Assembly (NCBI GenBank): GCA_031256975.1
Contig: JAIRPN010000010.1
Location: forward strand, 62,001-126,000
Source: Verrucomicrobiales bacterium
Lineage (GTDB): Bacteria; Verrucomicrobiota; Verrucomicrobiia; Methylacidiphilales; JAAUTS01
Direction of reading: 5' to 3'
DNA: 64,000 nt
Shown piece by piece: positions 44,751 to 54,301 of the stretch (the first letter of the stretch is position 1; each line of letters opens with the position of its first letter). Position numbers and translations under genes: made by a program. A model generated the notes under the pieces. That model saw only the letters and a program-made list of their open reading frames with translations. It ran no database searches and had not been told where the DNA came from.

Positions 44751-46469
44751 ATGGCCAAGAAATCATCCAGCAAAAGCACAGGTTCCCTTCATCAGCAATT
44801 TTCCGGACAACTGGTCCATCCGGTCGAGCGTTCCGCCAGCCGGGCGATGTTGCACGCGGTCGGCTTCAAGACCGAGGATTTTGACAAGAACCAGATCGGC
44901 ATCGCCTCGACCTGGAGCATGGTGACGCCCTGTAACATGCACATCGACAAACTGGCGGTGGACGCCTGCCGCGGGGTGGACGCTAACGGCGGAAAAGGCA
45001 TCATTTTCAACACCATCACCATTAGCGACGGTATCTCAATGGGCACCGAGGGAATGAAATACTCGCTGGTGTCGCGTGAAGTGATTGCGGATTCGATCGA
45101 AACCGTGGTCGGTTGTGAAATGCTCGACGGCGTGGTGGCCATTGGCGGTTGTGACAAGAACATGCCCGGCTGCATCATGGCGATTGCCCGTTTGAACCGC
45201 CCGGCGGTGTTCGTGTACGGCGGCACCATCCGACCCGGCTGCCATAAGGGCAAGAATGTGGACATCGTTTCGGTGTTCGAGGCGGTTGGCGCGCACGCCA
45301 ACGGCAGGATCGACCGCAACGAATTGAGCGCGATCGAGCAATGCGCCATTCCCGGTGCGGGTTCCTGCGGTGGCATGTACACCGCCAATACGATGGCCTC
45401 GGCGATTGAAGCCTTGGGAATGAGCCTGCCGAACAGCTCGGCGCAGGACGCGGTTTCCGACGACAAGAAGAAGGATTGTTACGAGGCCGGTGTCGCGGTG
45501 TTAAGCCTGATCAAGCAGGGCATCCGTCCGCTGGACATCATGACCAAGAAGGCTTTCGAGAATGCGATCACCGTGGTGATGGCGCTCGGCGGTTCGACCA
45601 ACTCGGTGTTGCACCTGTTGGCGATGGCCCATGCCTGCAAAGTGAAGTTGAGCATCGATGATTTCACCCGCATCGGCAAACGCACCCCGGTGTTGGCGGA
45701 TCTGAAACCCTCGGGCCGCTTCCTGGTGTCGGAGCTGGTTGCCATTGGCGGTCTGACGCCGTTGATGAAGCTATTGCTCGACGCGGGTTTATTGCACGGT
45801 GACTGCCTGACCGTGACCGGCAAGACCGTGGCGGAAAACCTGAAGAATGTGAAACCCTATCCGGCCGGACAGGAAATCATCCGTCCCTTGTCGAATCCGA
45901 TCAAGAAGGACGGCCACTTGGTGGTCTTGTACGGCAACCTTGCGCCGAAGGGCGGCGTGGCGAAGATCAGCGGTCACGAAGGTTTGCGCTTCGAGGGCAA
46001 AGCCAAGGTGTACAATTCCGAGCCGCTGGCGATGGATGCGATCTTGAACGGCAAGATCAAGAAGGGTGACGTGATCGTCATCCGTTACGAAGGACCGAAG
46101 GGCGGCCCCGGCATGCGTGAAATGTTGTCGCCGACCTCGGCCATCATGGGCCTTGGACTTGGCAATGACGTGGCGTTGATCACCGATGGCCGTTTCTCCG
46201 GCGGCACGCATGGTTTTGTGGTGGGACACATCACGCCTGAAGCACATGTTGGCGGCCCGATTGCCTTGATCAAGAACGGCGACAAGATCGTAATCGACGC
46301 GGAAAGCCGCCAGATCAACGTGGTGGTTAGCGCCGCTGAGTTGAAGAAGCGCGCCAAGGCCTGGAAGCAACCCAAGCCAAACTATACCCGCGGCGTGCTG
46401 GCAAAATACGCCTATCTCGCCAACTCCGCCTCCGAAGGTGCGACCACGGATGCGAATCTGAAGTTGTAA
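44751..46469 (+). CDS. ilvD: Dihydroxy-acid dehydratase
   Basis: Branched-chain amino-acid synthesis enzyme that dehydrates 2,3-dihydroxy acids to 2-keto acids. Its Fe-S cysteines are in [18 protein letters not shown] and [14 protein letters not shown]. The C-terminal signature [14 protein letters not shown] and [15 protein letters not shown] are intact. ATG 44751 (MAKKSSS) gives about 572 residues; the frame extends to 44700 with a hydrophobic run that does not belong to the family. Other ilv genes are not in the window. Confidence 0.96.
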   Translation: MAKKSSSKSTGSLHQQFSGQLVHPVERSASRAMLHAVGFKTEDFDKNQIGIASTWSMVTPCNMHIDKLAVDACRGVDANGGKGIIFNTITISDGISMGTEGMKYSLVSREVIADSIETVVGCEMLDGVVAIGGCDKNMPGCIMAIARLNRPAVFVYGGTIRPGCHKGKNVDIVSVFEAVGAHANGRIDRNELSAIEQCAIPGAGSCGGMYTANTMASAIEALGMSLPNSSAQDAVSDDKKKDCYEAGVAVLSLIKQGIRPLDIMTKKAFENAITVVMALGGSTNSVLHLLAMAHACKVKLSIDDFTRIGKRTPVLADLKPSGRFLVSELVAIGGLTPLMKLLLDAGLLHGDCLTVTGKTVAENLKNVKPYPAGQEIIRPLSNPIKKDGHLVVLYGNLAPKGGVAKISGHEGLRFEGKAKVYNSEPLAMDAILNGKIKKGDVIVIRYEGPKGGPGMREMLSPTSAIMGLGLGNDVALITDGRFSGGTHGFVVGHITPEAHVGGPIALIKNGDKIVIDAESRQINVVVSAAELKKRAKAWKQPKPNYTRGVLAKYAYLANSASEGATTDANLKL

Positions 46470-46478
46470 TTTTTTCGA

Positions 46479-46508
46479 CCCGTTAACCGCCAGATCACGG
46501 TTAGCGGG
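46479..46508 (+). terminator. Hairpin after ilvD built from an inverted motif pair
   Basis: CCCGTTAACCG pairs with CGGTTAGCGGG (11 bp, one G-T) around loop CCAGATCA, followed by TTT. Arms are variants of the window-wide motif. Confidence 0.7.
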
Positions 46509-46522
46509 TTTCCGAGATTTTC

Positions 46523-47197
46523 ATGAAACCGAAATGGCAGCAATACTTGGTGCTGACGCTGTGCATTGTCGTGGTGCTCTATGCCGTTACTTGGGCGTTT
46601 CGTTCCTGCGTACGCAGCGTGGCGGAAGCGCCAAAGCTCGCCGTTAGCGGCGTCAGCAAGGAAACGGTTAGCGCTTTGCAGGGAGTCTCGGACGTATTCG
46701 TCAAAGTCTTCAACCTGCGGCCGCAAATCCATGTTGCCGAGCAGATCATCCAAGCCCAAAGTTCTCCGGTGGCGGAATTTGCCGTGGTGCAGCAGGACAT
46801 GAGCAATCATTACGAGTGGCATCATAAATGGCTGGGCAGCGAAAAGAGCATTGTGATTGAGGGGATATTTCGCGCCAAGGCTGGGTTTGATTTGCAACAA
46901 CCCTTCATCATCAAGCCGGGCGCTAATGGCGGGATCAGTGTGGAATTGCCTCCTGCCAAGATTTTGTCCGTCGAGCAGCAGGGGCAGCTTACGTTTCAGG
47001 ATGCGGATGGATTCTGGAATAAACTTAGTTCTGAAGACCGGCAGCACGCCATCAACGAATTCCTGCTCTCTGCCAAACAAAAAGCCGTCGAGAGCGGCTT
47101 GATTACCCAAGCCGAGCAGCAGACCGAGGCTCGCATCCAGCAATTGGTGCAACGCAACGGCCGGCCGCTAATGCTGAAGTTTCGGGGTACTGATTAG
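46523..47197 (+). CDS. Single-pass membrane protein, DUF4230-like
   Basis: A 224-residue protein with one N-terminal membrane helix (YLVLTLCIVVVLYAVTWAF) and a soluble domain resembling DUF4230: EFAVVQQDMSNHYEWHHKW, EGIFRAKAGFDLQQ, ISVELPPAKILSV, then helices to the end. The family has no known function. It lies between two hairpin terminators, so it is probably its own transcript. Confidence 0.7.
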   Translation: MKPKWQQYLVLTLCIVVVLYAVTWAFRSCVRSVAEAPKLAVSGVSKETVSALQGVSDVFVKVFNLRPQIHVAEQIIQAQSSPVAEFAVVQQDMSNHYEWHHKWLGSEKSIVIEGIFRAKAGFDLQQPFIIKPGANGGISVELPPAKILSVEQQGQLTFQDADGFWNKLSSEDRQHAINEFLLSAKQKAVESGLITQAEQQTEARIQQLVQRNGRPLMLKFRGTD

Positions 47198-47233
47198 CAA
47201 GGTAACACAGACAAGAATGTCTGTGTTACCTTG
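47198..47233. terminator. Bidirectional terminator between convergent genes
   Basis: CAAGGTAACACAGACA pairs perfectly with TGTCTGTGTTACCTTG around loop AGAA (16 bp). The DUF4230-like gene ends just before it on the plus strand and the GH94 gene ends just after it on the minus strand. This hairpin does not use the window-wide motif. Confidence 0.8.
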
Positions 47234-47249
47234 TGTTCCGAATATTGTC

Positions 47250-49598
47250 TTACTTTAAGGTGACGTTTACGGTATGCGTCTTGCCGTCGCCGAATGGCGT
47301 GATTAGCGTTCCAGCAACGACTTTCCCATCCACGCTGATCTCTGCAACTTTGCCGGGACCGCCGCTAATGGTGATGTCGTAAATATCGCCGCGAAAATGG
47401 CGGGTGACACTGACCTTGTTCCAACCGTCCGGCAGGCGCGGGTCGATGCGCAGGCCGTCGTATTCGGCGCGGACGCCGAGTATCCATTCCAGACAGGTCA
47501 TGTAAACCCATGCGGCGGAGCCGGTACGCCAGCCGGAAAGAAACAGGTTGCGCTGTTTGCGACGATCAACATTCGGTCCGATGTAGTAATTCGGAATGAC
47601 GAAGGGTTCGGTGTCGCCGTTCGGTTTGTTGGCGGTGTCCGGCAGAATATTGCGCAAAGCCTCCCAAGCCTGCTGGCCACGACCTGCCACAGCGAGAGCA
47701 TGGATCCAGAAGCAATTGCCATGGACGTAAACGCTGCCGTTTTCATAGAAACCGGGGCTCATCGCGGTCATCTGGCCGATGCGTGGGCGCAGGGCGGTGT
47801 AAGGAGGGTAATTGAGAATCATGCCGTAACCGGTGTTGAGCTGGCTGTTGGCGTGCTGCAAGGCAGAATCGAGCCGTTCGCCCTTGGCGACGCCGCTAAT
47901 GACGGCCCAGCTTTGCGGATTCATGAAAATTTTGCCTTCACCATTATCACTAGGCGGCGGGTTGTGGGTGCCGACCGGAATACCGTCATCATCAAAGGCG
48001 CGCAGATACCAATCTCCATCCCAAGCCTGGCTTTCGATGGCGTTATTGAGTTTGATGGCTTCGGTGGCCATTTCGTCGGCAAGGGCTTGACCGCCGAGTC
48101 TGGCTGCCAATGACGAAAGCAGGTCGCAGCCCCATTTGACCTGCATGGAAAGCATTACGGATTCGCCACGGCCCTTGGCGCCGACGCCGTTCATGGTGTC
48201 GCACCAGTCGCCGTAGTGAATTTTGCTCAGGCCGTGGGCGCCGAGATCGCCGAGCAGGTGGCGTTGGGCCAAGACAACGTGTTCCCAAGCCGTGGCGGAA
48301 CCGGCAGGCGGTCCGGCGGGATTTTGCGGATCGAGGAAAGTGACTTGTTCCTCAAGGATGGAGTAATCAGCGGTCTCCGCGAGGTACATGGACAAGGCCA
48401 TGATCATCCAACTCGGGCTGTCGGCGTAATCCTGAATGTCGAGAATGCCGTGCGGCAGTCGCCAGGCGCGAATGCATTTGCCGGAAGGATATTGTTTGGA
48501 AAAGGTTTCGAGAATGCAGGAACGGGCCTTGGCCGGATCGGTGAGGCGATGGCCGAAGCTGTCTTGCAAAATGTCGCGGAAACCGCGGCCAATCACACGA
48601 CCCCAACGGGCGACGAAAGCCAGTTGGTGTTTGAGCCAGACGTTCATCCAGCGGTCGAATTGTTCGTCGCCGGTTTTGATCTGGCTGCGCTGGCAAATCT
48701 GTTCGGAGTTGGCCTTTAGCGTCTGGAAATGTTGTTCCGGTGCACCCTTGTCGAGGTAACGGGGGATGAGGTCCTTGGCTTCATCGGTATTGGAGATTAC
48801 TGCTACCAAGCAGTTGAAGCTGACAGATTCACCCGGCGCAAGCTGGAAGGAATGTTTGAGTGAGGCGCCGAGCCATTCGGTTCCGGCGACCGGATTATGC
48901 ACGTCGCCGCGTTCCACGGCGAGCGGGCGGTGGTAATCACGATAAGGGCCGAGGAATTCGTCGCGGCTGACTGTGGCGCTAACGACCGGAGCGTCGGACG
49001 CTAACAGCGCCTTGAAGGTATCGGGGAATTTGACGCAGGAATTGATACCGAACACGCAGCCCAGTTCCGCATCGTAACGGCCACCCAGCACGGCGATGAA
49101 ATCCATCAGGGTGCTGCCGCCGGTCAGATGCATTTCAAGATAAGGGAAAACGCTGATTTTGCGCGGGCGCTGGCTGCGGTTGGTGATGGTTAGCGTCCAG
49201 ATTTCACAAGGATCCTGGGTCTGCGGCACAAACACTCGCCAGGAGGCGGCGATGTCGTGGAATTTTGATTCGTTGATCTGGTAACCGAGGCCGACACGGC
49301 AGCGCCAGTCTTGCATTTTCGGGAAAGACGGAGCACCGGTTAGCGACCAGTAATCGCCGCTATCCTCATCACGCAGGTAGACGTAACGCGGGCCGCCGTT
49401 GCCATCCTTGTCCTCGGTGACGTTGGTGCGCAGGCCTTCGCTGCGCGGTTGGTAAAAGCTGGCGCCGGTACCCAACTGGGTCAGATTAACCTGGTAGACA
49501 TCGTTGACCAGATAGTTATGCCAAGGGCGGGGAGTCTGCGGGTTGGTAATGATGTATTCCTTGCCGTCCTGGGAGAAATGACCGTGCGTGTTGCTCAT
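47250..49598 (-). CDS. Glycoside hydrolase family 94 (cellobiose/cellodextrin phosphorylase-like)
   Basis: About 782 residues from ATG 49598 (MSNTHGHFSQDGKEYII); the frame runs 14 codons further upstream. GH94 enzymes split beta-glucosides with phosphate to give sugar-1-phosphate. The N-terminal beta-sandwich (PRPWHNYLVND, SLTGAP) is followed by an (alpha/alpha)6 barrel with GFRDILQDSFG, ADSPSWMIMALSMYL, HYGDWCDTMNGVG and a late MSPGFYENGSVYVHGN. The enzyme is intracellular (no signal). The exact disaccharide cannot be told. Confidence 0.9.
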   Translation of the reverse strand: MSNTHGHFSQDGKEYIITNPQTPRPWHNYLVNDVYQVNLTQLGTGASFYQPRSEGLRTNVTEDKDGNGGPRYVYLRDEDSGDYWSLTGAPSFPKMQDWRCRVGLGYQINESKFHDIAASWRVFVPQTQDPCEIWTLTITNRSQRPRKISVFPYLEMHLTGGSTLMDFIAVLGGRYDAELGCVFGINSCVKFPDTFKALLASDAPVVSATVSRDEFLGPYRDYHRPLAVERGDVHNPVAGTEWLGASLKHSFQLAPGESVSFNCLVAVISNTDEAKDLIPRYLDKGAPEQHFQTLKANSEQICQRSQIKTGDEQFDRWMNVWLKHQLAFVARWGRVIGRGFRDILQDSFGHRLTDPAKARSCILETFSKQYPSGKCIRAWRLPHGILDIQDYADSPSWMIMALSMYLAETADYSILEEQVTFLDPQNPAGPPAGSATAWEHVVLAQRHLLGDLGAHGLSKIHYGDWCDTMNGVGAKGRGESVMLSMQVKWGCDLLSSLAARLGGQALADEMATEAIKLNNAIESQAWDGDWYLRAFDDDGIPVGTHNPPPSDNGEGKIFMNPQSWAVISGVAKGERLDSALQHANSQLNTGYGMILNYPPYTALRPRIGQMTAMSPGFYENGSVYVHGNCFWIHALAVAGRGQQAWEALRNILPDTANKPNGDTEPFVIPNYYIGPNVDRRKQRNLFLSGWRTGSAAWVYMTCLEWILGVRAEYDGLRIDPRLPDGWNKVSVTRHFRGDIYDITISGGPGKVAEISVDGKVVAGTLITPFGDGKTHTVNVTLK

Positions 49599-49661
49599 AG
49601 TGCTTGGAAGCAGATTTATCCACCGGGCAAGGCAAGTCAAGGGGATTTCGCCATTAGCGCC

Positions 49662-50213
49662 TTATTTCAGGGAACGAATCACCTTGCAGGGATTGCCGAC
49701 CGCCAGAGTATCATCGGGAATATCCTTGGTGACCACACTACCCGCGCCGATTACCACTCGTGAACCGATGGTGACGCCGGGGCAAATGATGCTGCCGCCG
49801 CCGATCCAGACATCGTCCCCAATCGTGATCGGTTCACCGAATTCGGTGCTGCGCCGCTGGATGGCGTTTAGCGGGTGGGTGGCGGTGTAAATCTGCACGT
49901 TGGGGGCAAGAAAGCAGTTGTCGCCAATGGTGATCTGGCAGACATCCAGCAGGCAGCAATTGAAATTCATGTACACGTTTTTGCCGAGTTTGATATTGGT
50001 GCCGTAATCGCAATAGAAAGGGGCCTGGATGAAGGCTCCGGTTTCGCAACCGAATAAATCGCGCAGGATTTTTGCACGCAGGAAGGCTTGATCATCCGTG
50101 GTGGTATTGTACTTGTAGCAAAGGTTGTGGGCTTTTGTGCGCTCGGAAAGCAATTGCGGGTCGCCGCAAAGGTAAGCTTCACCCGCCAGCATCTTTTCTT
50201 TTTCCGACTTCAT
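49662..50213 (-). CDS. Maltose O-acetyltransferase-type hexapeptide acetyltransferase
   Basis: About 183 residues (from ATG 50213). The N-terminal Mac domain (KEKMLAGEAYLCGDPQLLSE) is followed by left-handed beta-helix hexapeptide repeats: IKLGKNVYMNFNC, ITIGDDVWIGGGSIICPGVT, GAGSVVTKDIPDD and AVGNPCKVIRSL. The catalytic His lies in ATHPL. It acetylates sugars or related acceptors using acetyl-CoA. Confidence 0.93.
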   Translation of the reverse strand: MKSEKEKMLAGEAYLCGDPQLLSERTKAHNLCYKYNTTTDDQAFLRAKILRDLFGCETGAFIQAPFYCDYGTNIKLGKNVYMNFNCCLLDVCQITIGDNCFLAPNVQIYTATHPLNAIQRRSTEFGEPITIGDDVWIGGGSIICPGVTIGSRVVIGAGSVVTKDIPDDTLAVGNPCKVIRSLK

Positions 50214-50223
50214 AGTTAGCATT

Positions 50224-50253
50224 CACCATAACAAACCGGACGCTAATGACGAG
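50224..50253. repeat. 30-bp direct repeat, copy 1 (upstream of the acetyltransferase gene)
   Basis: CACCATAACAA, then CCGGACG and CTAATGACGAG. It matches copy 2 at 50707-50736 at 24 of 30 positions, in the same orientation. The two copies bracket the orphan gene at 50262-50699 and each precedes a minus-strand start codon. Confidence 0.65.
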
Positions 50254-50261
50254 AGGTGTTT

Positions 50262-50699
50262 TTAAGGCTGGTTTGAGATTAGATTTTTCCCCAGACGCAT
50301 ATCATTTGGTGATAGACGTTTTTTATGGGCAAATTTTTGGTAATATGCGGATGCATCCCATAGCCAAGCTTCTTGCAACTCGTATTGAGGATTGTATAAA
50401 ATCCAAATAAGTTTATCCCAATTCATGTTTTTGGCCTTAGCCACCAAGGTTACTTCACTGCCTTTGTTTCCACTGGGACGATTGGCTTTGACTTGGTAAC
50501 GGATGTTTTGAAATTCAAAATCGAAGCCCTTGGCTACTTGGCTGCGTTGTTGCATAAATCGGGAATAATCGGCTTCTTCCATTCCGACTAATTGTGCAGC
50601 GTCTAATTCTGAAATGGCAGAAGTGATGTGTGGCGCTACTCCGTAACTTTGTTGCCATTTTAATGCAGTAGAGACGAGTTGTTGTCTCAGTGGATTCAT
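50262..50699 (-). CDS. Orphan protein with a possible nuclease-like QxK motif
   Basis: A 145-residue soluble protein I do not recognise. The N-terminal half is helical (RQQLVSTALKWQQSYGVAPH). The C-terminal half has FDFEFQNIRYQVKANRPSG, followed by SEVTLVAKAKNMNWDKLIWI. The D...(Q)VK arrangement on adjacent strands is reminiscent of PD-(D/E)XK nucleases, but this is inference. It is more AT-rich than its neighbours, has no copy of the window-wide motif inside, and is bracketed by 30-bp direct repeats, suggesting it was inserted. Confidence 0.65.
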   Translation of the reverse strand: MNPLRQQLVSTALKWQQSYGVAPHITSAISELDAAQLVGMEEADYSRFMQQRSQVAKGFDFEFQNIRYQVKANRPSGNKGSEVTLVAKAKNMNWDKLIWILYNPQYELQEAWLWDASAYYQKFAHKKRLSPNDMRLGKNLISNQP

Positions 50700-50706
50700 G
50701 GATTGT

Positions 50707-50736
50707 CACCATAACAAGATAGGCGTTAATGACGAG
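50707..50736. repeat. 30-bp direct repeat, copy 2 (upstream of the orphan gene)
   Basis: CACCATAACAA, then GATAGGC and GTTAATGACGAG. Six substitutions separate it from copy 1. On the minus strand both give TTGTTATGGTG just upstream of the start, which may be an extended -10 promoter. Confidence 0.65.
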
Positions 50737-50800
50737 CTTTTGATATTTCCCGCTTGCATTTTATAGGGATTTCTCTAAGTCATTGAGGCTGAGAAACATC

Positions 50801-51151
50801 ATGGCTAATTTAACAAAACGCGATTTAGTGGTTCGCATCAGTAACGAGACGGGGATGGTCCAGCAGGACGTGCTGAATATTGTCCAAAAAACTCTGGATT
50901 ATTTGACCGAAAGTCTGGCGATGGGTAAGACCGTTGAGCTGCGCAACTTCGGCGTTTTTGAAATCAAGCTCCGCGAGGCGCGTGTCGGTCGCAATCCGAA
51001 CAAGCCTGAGAGTGATGTGCCGATTCCGCCGCGCGCGGTGGTTAAGTTCAAGGCAGGCAAGGAGATGAAGGCCAAGGTGGCGGCGCTTTCGGAAAAGTTG
51101 ATTGCCAACGCCAATGTGAAGCCGGCCGGTGAGAATCCTCCGACGGCCTGA
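50801..51151 (+). CDS. HU/IHF-family DNA-binding protein
   Basis: A 116-residue histone-like protein from ATG 50801 (MANLTKRDLVVRI); the frame is open to TTG 50783. The family core is clear: VQQDVLNIVQKTLDYLTESL, VELRNFGVFEIK, ARVGRNPNKPE, VPIPPRAVVKFKAGKEM. A C-terminal extension of about 20 residues (ANVKPAGENPPTA) is longer than in classical HU. It bends or compacts DNA. It lies immediately before hisS. Confidence 0.93.
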   Translation: MANLTKRDLVVRISNETGMVQQDVLNIVQKTLDYLTESLAMGKTVELRNFGVFEIKLREARVGRNPNKPESDVPIPPRAVVKFKAGKEMKAKVAALSEKLIANANVKPAGENPPTA

Positions 51152-51156
51152 CTCCC

Positions 51157-52398
51157 ATGTCTTTTCAAAGTCTTTCCGGCTTCCGTGATTTTTATCCGGA
51201 AGAGTGTGCGTTACGTGAACATATCTTCAGTGTCTGGTGTGAGAGTTCTCGGCAATTTGGTTTTTCCCAGTACGACGGTCCGCCACTGGAGCCGCTGGAG
51301 TTATACAAAAAGAAGTCCGGCGATGAGATTGTCGGGCAACTCTATAATTTCGTCGATAAAGGGGAGCGTGAAGTGGCGTTGCGTCCCGAGTTGACGCCGA
51401 CTTTTGCCCGCATGGCGGGCGCCAAGCACCGCGACTATAAGAAGCCGTTGAAGTGGTTTGCGATTCCGCAATTGTTCCGTTATGAACGGGCGCAACGCGG
51501 GCGCTTGCGCGAGCATTTCCAGTGGAATTGCGACATTGTCGGCGAGGCGTCGTTAGCGGCCGAGGCGGAAATTTTGGCCTTGATCGACCACGCGATGCGC
51601 GGGCTTGGGTTGACCCGGGAGGATTATGTGATCCGTGTCAGTGACCGCCAGTTCTGGCTGGATTTTCTGCAGCAGAACAAGGTCACCGACGAAGCGAAGG
51701 TGTATGATTTTCTGCAGGCCTTGGACAAGATCGAACGCGCTTCGGAAGCCGAGACGCGGGAGAAGCTGGGACCGTTGGCGGATCAGGTGTTTTCTTTGCT
51801 GGAAAAAGGCACCACCAGCGAACGTCTGGACACGCTAATGGCGAGTTGCAAGGCGCTGGGTTTGGCGGATGCGGTGAAGATCGATCTGCGTATCGTGCGC
51901 GGCCTGGCGTATTATACGGGCATTGTGTTTGAGGTGCATGACCGCAGCGGTAAGTTTCGCGCGATCGCGGGTGGCGGGCGTTATGACAATTTGTTGAAGT
52001 TGATTTCCGGTGAGGATTTGCCGGCGATCGGTTTCGGCATGGGTGACGTGGTGATCGGCGAGATTTTGAAGGACAAGGGACTGGCGCCGAAGACTGCCAA
52101 TATTGAGTCTTATTATTTGGTGATTGCCGATGAGGCGTTGCGTCCGCAGGCCTTGGCATTAGCGTCGGCGCTACGAGAAGGCGGCTATCACGTTGACTAT
52201 CCGCTAACGGCCGCTAAAGTCGGCAAGCAATTTCAAGCGGCCGAGGAACGCGGGCACAAGTTCGCGCTGGTGGTCGGGCAGGAATACGCCAGCGACGGTG
52301 TTTGCGGGTTAAAGACTCTGGCGACACGCGAGCAGGTGAATGTCCGCCCGGAGGTTAGGGACGGCAAGGTTTCGTCATTAGCGCCGGTCGGCTGCTGA
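51157..52398 (+). CDS. hisS: Histidyl-tRNA synthetase
   Basis: A 413-residue class II synthetase. N-terminal GFRDFYPEE, motif 2 region REVALRPELTPTFARM and FRYERAQRGRLREHFQ, the histidine-specific RGLAYYTGIVFE and AIAGGGRYDNL, motif 3 GFGMGDVVI, and a C-terminal anticodon-binding domain. Length is normal. It starts five bases after the HU gene. aspS follows 24 bases later, giving a translation-related pair. Confidence 0.97.
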   Translation: MSFQSLSGFRDFYPEECALREHIFSVWCESSRQFGFSQYDGPPLEPLELYKKKSGDEIVGQLYNFVDKGEREVALRPELTPTFARMAGAKHRDYKKPLKWFAIPQLFRYERAQRGRLREHFQWNCDIVGEASLAAEAEILALIDHAMRGLGLTREDYVIRVSDRQFWLDFLQQNKVTDEAKVYDFLQALDKIERASEAETREKLGPLADQVFSLLEKGTTSERLDTLMASCKALGLADAVKIDLRIVRGLAYYTGIVFEVHDRSGKFRAIAGGGRYDNLLKLISGEDLPAIGFGMGDVVIGEILKDKGLAPKTANIESYYLVIADEALRPQALALASALREGGYHVDYPLTAAKVGKQFQAAEERGHKFALVVGQEYASDGVCGLKTLATREQVNVRPEVRDGKVSSLAPVGC

Positions 52399-52422
52399 AT
52401 TGGATTTTGAATTAGGAATATT

Positions 52423-54192
52423 ATGCAACGCACACATCATTGTAATGAACTTCGCAAGAACGATATTGGCAAACAGGCGACGCTGACCGGCTGGGTCCAT
52501 GCGCGTCGTGACCACGGCGGGGTGATTTTTATCGATTTGCGGGATCGCGAAGGTGTCACGCAAATTGTGTTTAACCCGGAAAAACATGCCGCGGTGGCGG
52601 AACAGGCCCGTGCTTTGCGCAGCGAGTTTGTGATTAGCGTCACCGGTGAAGTGGTGGCGCGTCTGGCTGGCACGGAAAACAAAAACTTGGGCACCGGTGA
52701 TGTTGAGTTGGCGGTTAGCGCGTTGACGATTTTGAATGCCTCGGAAACGCCGCCGTTCCCGCTGGATGATGATGCGGTGAATGAGGATTTGCGCCTGGAA
52801 TACCGTTATCTGGACTTGCGCCGTCCGAAGATGGCGAAGAATCTGCGGGTGCGCCATGATGCGGCGAAGGCGATCCGGGATTATCTGGATGAGCATCGCT
52901 TCCTCGAGATTGAAACGCCGATTTTATTCAAGAGCACGCCGGAAGGCGCGCGTGAGTTTTTGGTGCCGTCGCGCCAAAACCCGCGCAAATTCTACGCGTT
53001 GAGCCAGTCGCCGCAGCAGTACAAGCAGTTGCTGATGGTGAGCGGTGTGGAACGTTATTACCAGATGGCGAAATGTTTCCGCGACGAGGATTTGCGTGCC
53101 GACCGCCAGCCGGAATTCACCCAGGTCGATTTGGAAATGTCGTTCATCGAGCGCGAGGATATTTATAGGTTGATCGAGGGCTTGATTGCCCGCGTGTGGA
53201 AGAAGGTATTGAACCACGACGTGCAACTGCCGTTGCCGCGCATCACGTTCAAGGAAGCGTTGAATGATTACGGCATCGACAAGCCGGACCGTCGTTTTGA
53301 CATGAAGCTGGTGGATTTGAGCGAGACGTTCAAGGACAGCCAGTTCAAGGTGTTCCGTGGCGTGCTGGACAGCGGCGGCGTGGTCAAGGCGATCAATGCC
53401 AAGGGTCTGGCGATCATCACCACGGGACAGATCGAGGAATTGACCGAACTGGCCAAGGCGCAGGGCGCCAAGGGCCTGGCCTGGATCAAGGTTGAGAACG
53501 GCCAGTGGAAATCGCCGATCGTGAAGTTTTTCTCCGACGCGGAAAAAGCGGCGCTAACGACGAAGTTGAATATCGAGGAAGGGGACCTGATCCTGTTCGG
53601 TGCCGACGCGTGGCTGGCGGCCTGCGAAGTGCTCGGCCAGATCCGTCTCAAGGCTGCCGAAATGCTGGAAAAGGCCGGCAAGCTGAAGCGGAAGGAAATT
53701 TTTGATTTCCACTGGGTGGTGGATTTTCCGTTGCTGTCCTATGACAAGGAATCGCAGCGTTTTGTTTCAACGCACCATCCGTTTACCTCGCCAGTGCCGG
53801 AAGATATTCCGAAGCTGGACAGCGATCCGCATGCGGTACGCGGCCAGCATTATGACTTGGTGTTGAACGGCACTGAACTGGGCGGCGGCAGCATCCGTAT
53901 TCATCAAGCGGAAGTGCAGCAGAAGCTGTTTACCGAACTTTTGAAGATTCCGGCGGATATCGCCGAATCCCGTTTCGGTTATATGATCAAGGCGTTCAAG
54001 TACGGCGCGCCTCCGCACGGTGGCATCGCGCTGGGTTTTGACCGGTTGGTGGCGATTTTGACCAATTCGCCGAGTATCCGTGATGTGGTGGCGTTCCCGA
54101 AGAACAACAAGGGTATCGACCTGATGAGTCAGGCTCCGGGTGACGTGGAACCCAAGCAGTTGCGCGATCTGTATATCCAGATTCGCGAATAA
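52423..54192 (+). CDS. aspS: Aspartyl-tRNA synthetase (bacterial type)
   Basis: A 589-residue class II synthetase with an N-terminal OB-fold anticodon domain (LTGWVHARRDHGGVIFIDLR), motif 1 around RLEYRYLDLRRPKM, motif 2 YYQMAKCFRDEDLRADRQPE, the bacterial GAD insertion between about residues 290 and 420, and motif 3 GIALGFDRLVAIL. A strong hairpin terminator follows. Confidence 0.97.
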   Translation: MQRTHHCNELRKNDIGKQATLTGWVHARRDHGGVIFIDLRDREGVTQIVFNPEKHAAVAEQARALRSEFVISVTGEVVARLAGTENKNLGTGDVELAVSALTILNASETPPFPLDDDAVNEDLRLEYRYLDLRRPKMAKNLRVRHDAAKAIRDYLDEHRFLEIETPILFKSTPEGAREFLVPSRQNPRKFYALSQSPQQYKQLLMVSGVERYYQMAKCFRDEDLRADRQPEFTQVDLEMSFIEREDIYRLIEGLIARVWKKVLNHDVQLPLPRITFKEALNDYGIDKPDRRFDMKLVDLSETFKDSQFKVFRGVLDSGGVVKAINAKGLAIITTGQIEELTELAKAQGAKGLAWIKVENGQWKSPIVKFFSDAEKAALTTKLNIEEGDLILFGADAWLAACEVLGQIRLKAAEMLEKAGKLKRKEIFDFHWVVDFPLLSYDKESQRFVSTHHPFTSPVPEDIPKLDSDPHAVRGQHYDLVLNGTELGGGSIRIHQAEVQQKLFTELLKIPADIAESRFGYMIKAFKYGAPPHGGIALGFDRLVAILTNSPSIRDVVAFPKNNKGIDLMSQAPGDVEPKQLRDLYIQIRE

Positions 54193-54207
54193 TATGTGAT
54201 TTTAAGG

Positions 54208-54252
54208 ACGCTAATGATGAGATAAATAAATTTCATCATTAGTGTTTTCTTT
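54208..54252 (+). terminator. Rho-independent terminator of aspS built from an inverted motif pair
   Basis: ACGCTAATGATGA pairs with TCATCATTAGTGT (13 bp, one G-T) around a 12-base AT-rich loop, followed by TTTCTTT. Left arm is a motif copy; the right arm is a decayed copy. Confidence 0.85.
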
Positions 54253-54301
54253 GGTTGCAGAGTTGTAATGTTGAGCAAGATTAAGCGAAGGAAAGAAGAT
54301 C

